Assembly (NCBI RefSeq): GCF_024707505.1
Contig: NZ_CP102604.1
Span: forward strand, 682,001 to 746,000
Length of the DNA stretch: 64,000 bases
Source: Pantoea sp. SOD02
Lineage (GTDB): Bacteria > Pseudomonadota > Gammaproteobacteria > Enterobacterales > Enterobacteriaceae
Reading direction: 5' to 3'
Positions within the stretch are counted from its first letter, which is position 1. The number at the start of each line of letters is the position of its first letter. The notes below the pieces were generated by a model. That model was not told the DNA's origin. It saw only the letters and a list, made by a program, of their open reading frames with translations, and did not search any database. A program made the position numbers and the translations under genes. Positions 60,985 to 64,000 of the stretch are shown one piece after another.

Positions 60985-63447
60985 ATGCGAGTGCTGAAAT
61001 TCGGCGGAACCTCAGTAGCCAATGCGGAACGTTTTCTCCGTGTGGCGGACATTCTGGAAAGCAATGCACAACAGGGACAGGTTGCGACCGTACTCTCTGC
61101 ACCAGCAAAAATTACCAATCATCTGGTGGCGATGATTGAGAAAACCATCAGCGGCCTCGACACCTTGCCGAATATCAGTGATGCCGAACGTATTTTTGCC
61201 GACCTGCTGCAAGGCTTGCGTGACGCGCAGCCGGGCTTTGATTACGACGGACTGAAAACCCGCGTTGAGCTGGAGTTTGCGCAGCTGAAACAGGTGCTGC
61301 ATGGCATCAGCCTGCTGGGCCAATGCCCGGACGCCGTTAATGCTGCCATCATCTGCCGTGGCGAGAAGCTGTCGATTGCGATTATGGAAGCGCTGCTGCA
61401 GGTGCGCGGCCACAAAGTCACCGTGATCGATCCGGTGGAGAAGCTGCTGGCGATTGGTCATTACCTCGAATCCACCGTTGATATCGCCGAATCCACGCGC
61501 CGCATCGCCGCCAGCCAGATCCCAGCCGATCACTTTATCCTGATGGCCGGTTTCACCGCCGGGAACGAGAAAGGCGAACTGGTGGTGCTGGGCCGTAACG
61601 GCTCTGACTATTCCGCTGCGGTGTTGGCTGCGTGTTTGCGCGCTGACTGTTGTGAAATCTGGACTGACGTCGACGGCGTTTACACCTGCGACCCGCGTCA
61701 GGTACCCGATGCGCGCTTACTGAAATCGATGTCCTATCAGGAAGCGATGGAGCTCTCTTACTTTGGCGCCAAAGTGCTGCATCCGCGTACCATCGCACCC
61801 ATCGCCCAGTTCCAGATTCCTTGCCTGATCAAAAACACTGCTAACCCACAAGCGCCGGGCACCTTAATCGGTGGCGAAGGCGAGCTGGATGAAAATCCGG
61901 TTAAAGGCATCACCAACCTGAATAACATGGCGATGTTCAACGTGTCAGGTCCGGGCATGAAAGGTATGGTTGGCATGGCGGCGCGCGTTTTCGCGGCGAT
62001 GTCACGCACCGGTATTTCAGTGGTGCTGATTACCCAATCCTCTTCAGAATACAGCATCAGCTTCTGCGTACCGCAAAGCGAGCAGGCGCGTGCGCGTCGC
62101 GTGCTGGAAGAGGAGTTCTATCTGGAGTTGAAAGATGGCTTACTCGATCCGCTGGACGTGCTGGAACAGCTGGCGGTGATCTCGGTGGTCGGCGATGGCA
62201 TGCGCACGTTGCGCGGCATCTCGGCCAAATTCTTCTCGGCGCTGGCGCGTGCCAATATCAACATCGTGGCGATTGCGCAGGGTTCTTCTGAGCGTTCCAT
62301 CTCGGTGGTGGTGAGCAACGATGAAGTCACCACCGGCGTGCGGGTGGTGCATCAGATGCTGTTCGCCACCGATCAGGTGATTGAAGTGTTCGTGGTCGGC
62401 GTTGGAGGTGTCGGCGCGGCGCTGCTGGATCAGCTGCATCGCCAGCAGACATGGCTGAAACAGAAGCATATCGATCTGCGTGTGTGCGGTATCGCTAACT
62501 CGCGTGCGCTGTTAACCAACGTGCACGGTATCGATCTTAGCAACTGGAAGGCAGAACTGAACGAAGCCAAAGAGCCGTTCAATCTCGGTCGCCTGATGCG
62601 TTTGGTGAAGGAGTATCATCTGCTGAACCCGGTGATCGTCGATTGTACTTCCAGCCAGGCGGTCGCCGATCAGTATGCCGATTTCCTCGCTGAAGGTTTC
62701 CACGTGGTCACGCCGAACAAAAAGGCCAACACCTCATCGTGGAACTACTACCAGCAGATGCGTGCAGCGGCAGCGAAATCGCGCCGTAAGTTCCTGTACG
62801 ACACCAACGTCGGTGCCGGTTTGCCGGTGATTGAAAACCTGCAAAACCTGATGAATGCCGGTGATGAACTGATCAAGTTCTCCGGTATTCTGTCAGGCTC
62901 GCTCTCCTTTATCTTCGGCAAGCTTGATGAAGGCGTTTCGCTGTCGGAAGCGACCAAAATGGCGCGTGAAATGGGCTTTACCGAGCCGGATCCGCGTGAC
63001 GATCTTTCTGGTACCGATGTGGCGCGTAAGCTGCTGATTCTGGCACGTGAAGCGGGACATCAGCTGGAACTCAGCGATATCGAAATCGAACCGCTTCTGC
63101 CTGCCAGCCTGACCGAGATCGCCGACGTTGAGCAGTTTATGGAACGTCTGCCGGAACTGGATAACGCCTTTGCCGCGCGCGTTGCCAAAGCGCGTGACGA
63201 AGGTAAAGTATTACGCTTCGTCGGCGCGATTGAAGAGGGCGGCGTTTGCAAAGTGAAAATTGATGCGGTGGACGGCAACGATCCGCTGTACAAAGTGAAA
63301 AACGGTGAGAATGCGCTGGCATTCTACAGCCGCTACTATCAGCCAATCCCGCTGGTTCTGCGTGGATATGGTGCAGGGAATGATGTCACAGCAGCAGGCG
63401 TGTTTGCTGACCTGCTGCGTACGCTGTCGTGGAAGTTGGGAGTTTGA
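60985..63447 (+). CDS. thrA: Bifunctional aspartokinase I / homoserine dehydrogenase I
   Basis: 820 residues, the E. coli length. N-terminal aspartokinase (1-290: [34 protein letters not shown]), two ACT regulatory repeats (about 300-460; [36 protein letters not shown]) and C-terminal homoserine dehydrogenase (465-820: [18 protein letters not shown] loop, [37 protein letters not shown]). Threonine inhibits both reactions. First structural gene of thrLABC. Confidence 0.98.
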   Translation: MRVLKFGGTSVANAERFLRVADILESNAQQGQVATVLSAPAKITNHLVAMIEKTISGLDTLPNISDAERIFADLLQGLRDAQPGFDYDGLKTRVELEFAQLKQVLHGISLLGQCPDAVNAAIICRGEKLSIAIMEALLQVRGHKVTVIDPVEKLLAIGHYLESTVDIAESTRRIAASQIPADHFILMAGFTAGNEKGELVVLGRNGSDYSAAVLAACLRADCCEIWTDVDGVYTCDPRQVPDARLLKSMSYQEAMELSYFGAKVLHPRTIAPIAQFQIPCLIKNTANPQAPGTLIGGEGELDENPVKGITNLNNMAMFNVSGPGMKGMVGMAARVFAAMSRTGISVVLITQSSSEYSISFCVPQSEQARARRVLEEEFYLELKDGLLDPLDVLEQLAVISVVGDGMRTLRGISAKFFSALARANINIVAIAQGSSERSISVVVSNDEVTTGVRVVHQMLFATDQVIEVFVVGVGGVGAALLDQLHRQQTWLKQKHIDLRVCGIANSRALLTNVHGIDLSNWKAELNEAKEPFNLGRLMRLVKEYHLLNPVIVDCTSSQAVADQYADFLAEGFHVVTPNKKANTSSWNYYQQMRAAAAKSRRKFLYDTNVGAGLPVIENLQNLMNAGDELIKFSGILSGSLSFIFGKLDEGVSLSEATKMAREMGFTEPDPRDDLSGTDVARKLLILAREAGHQLELSDIEIEPLLPASLTEIADVEQFMERLPELDNAFAARVAKARDEGKVLRFVGAIEEGGVCKVKIDAVDGNDPLYKVKNGENALAFYSRYYQPIPLVLRGYGAGNDVTAAGVFADLLRTLSWKLGV

Positions 63448-63449
63448 TG

Positions 63450-64000
63450 ATGGTAAAAATTTATGCACCGGCCTCGATAGGTAACGTCAGCGTCGGCTTT
63501 GATGTGCTGGGCGCGGCGGTTTCGCCGGTGGATGGTACCTTGTTGGGTGACTGCGTTTCCGTCGAAGCCGCCGACAGCTTTAGTCTGGTGAACTCCGGGC
63601 GCTTTGTCAGCAAATTGCCAACCAATCCGCAGGAGAACATCGTTTATCAGTGCTGGGAGCGTTTTTGCCAGGCGATTGGTAAGCAAGTTCCGGTGGCGAT
63701 GACGCTGGAAAAGAATATGCCGATCGGTTCCGGACTCGGTTCAAGCGCCTGTTCGGTGGTTGCCGGTTTGATGGCGATGAACGAATTTTGCGGTAAACCG
63801 CTCAACGATACCGAACTGCTGGCGCTGATGGGCGAGCTGGAAGGGCGTATTTCCGGCAGCGTACACTTTGATAACGTTGCACCGTGCTTCCTTGGCGGCG
63901 TGCAGCTGATGATTGAAGAGAACGGCATCATCAGTCAGGACGTGCCGTGCTTTGATGAATGGCTGTGGGTGATGGCGTACCCGGGGATTAAAGTCTCCAC
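63450..64000 (+). CDS. thrB: Homoserine kinase ThrB (partial)
   Basis: First 183 residues; the gene runs past the window. GHMP kinase: [24 protein letters not shown] start and ATP loop [24 protein letters not shown] 63450 gives the E. coli-like N-terminus; an ATG three bases earlier overlaps the thrA stop. It phosphorylates homoserine for threonine synthesis. thrA and thrB are translationally coupled. Confidence 0.96.
   Translation, partial: MVKIYAPASIGNVSVGFDVLGAAVSPVDGTLLGDCVSVEAADSFSLVNSGRFVSKLPTNPQENIVYQCWERFCQAIGKQVPVAMTLEKNMPIGSGLGSSACSVVAGLMAMNEFCGKPLNDTELLALMGELEGRISGSVHFDNVAPCFLGGVQLMIEENGIISQDVPCFDEWLWVMAYPGIKVS

Noticed and set aside
1-64000. Prophage, insertion sequence or integrative element
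   Set aside because: No integrase, transposase, phage structural gene or attachment duplication was found; tRNA-Leu ends are not repeated beyond the three genes.

Overview
The window is chromosomal DNA of an enterobacterium. The right half has the E. coli end-of-map order: rsmC-holD-rimI-yjjG, yjjJ, ytjB, serB-radA-nadR, ettA, slt, trpR, yjjX, gpmB, rob, creA, arcA, yjtD, thrL-thrA-thrB. Many proteins are close to their E. coli counterparts in length and motifs. The absence of dnaTC, the deoCABD block and creBCD at their E. coli positions, together with the transport-rich accessory loci and many short GTAG-headed palindromes, points to Erwiniaceae, probably Pantoea. The genus is inferred; the order is well supported.

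Layout. 0-10.4 kb is accessory: a cut flavodoxin-fold quinone reductase, LysR, DUF1176 protein, yecA, a 2OG-Fe(II) dioxygenase with an orphan NlpA/MetQ-like binding protein, a serine hydrolase lipoprotein, an RcnB-like protein, a MocR regulator with a divergent acetyltransferase, and a heptad-repeat coiled-coil membrane protein. opgB follows (10.6-12.9 kb). 13-23.4 kb is a second accessory stretch: tautomerase/LysR pair, capsular-type glycosyltransferase, beta-propeller, phosphatase, then an MFS-LacI-nucleoside hydrolase cluster, another MFS carrier and a YbaK protein. fhuF with a Fur-like box, a membrane diguanylate cyclase, a DUF1435-like protein and three identical tRNA-Leu(CAG) genes lead into the conserved rsmC-ettA block (26.5-36.9 kb).

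Between ettA and slt lie two catabolic loci. The first is a 2-deoxyribose locus, deoR divergent from deoK-deoP-deoX, with a perfect CRP half-site pair and DeoR-type operators in the shared intergenic region. The second is a large leftward urea operon: atzF (allophanate hydrolase), uca (urea carboxylase), a GntR regulator, then urtABCDE (urea ABC transporter). Upstream of atzF I find a sigma-54 type -24/-12 element, two NtrC-like sites whose centres are 22 bp apart, and a GntR-like palindrome beside the predicted transcription start. This arrangement fits nitrogen-starvation control of ATP-dependent urea use without urease, and it is the most informative reading in the window.

53.4-64 kb is housekeeping: slt, autoregulated trpR, yjjX, gpmB, rob, creA, arcA, yjtD and the thr operon with its leader peptide and attenuator; thrB runs off the end. 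Nine loci carry REP-like palindromes with a conserved GTAGGGT tail and exchangeable stems. No prophage, insertion sequence, CRISPR array or rRNA was seen.
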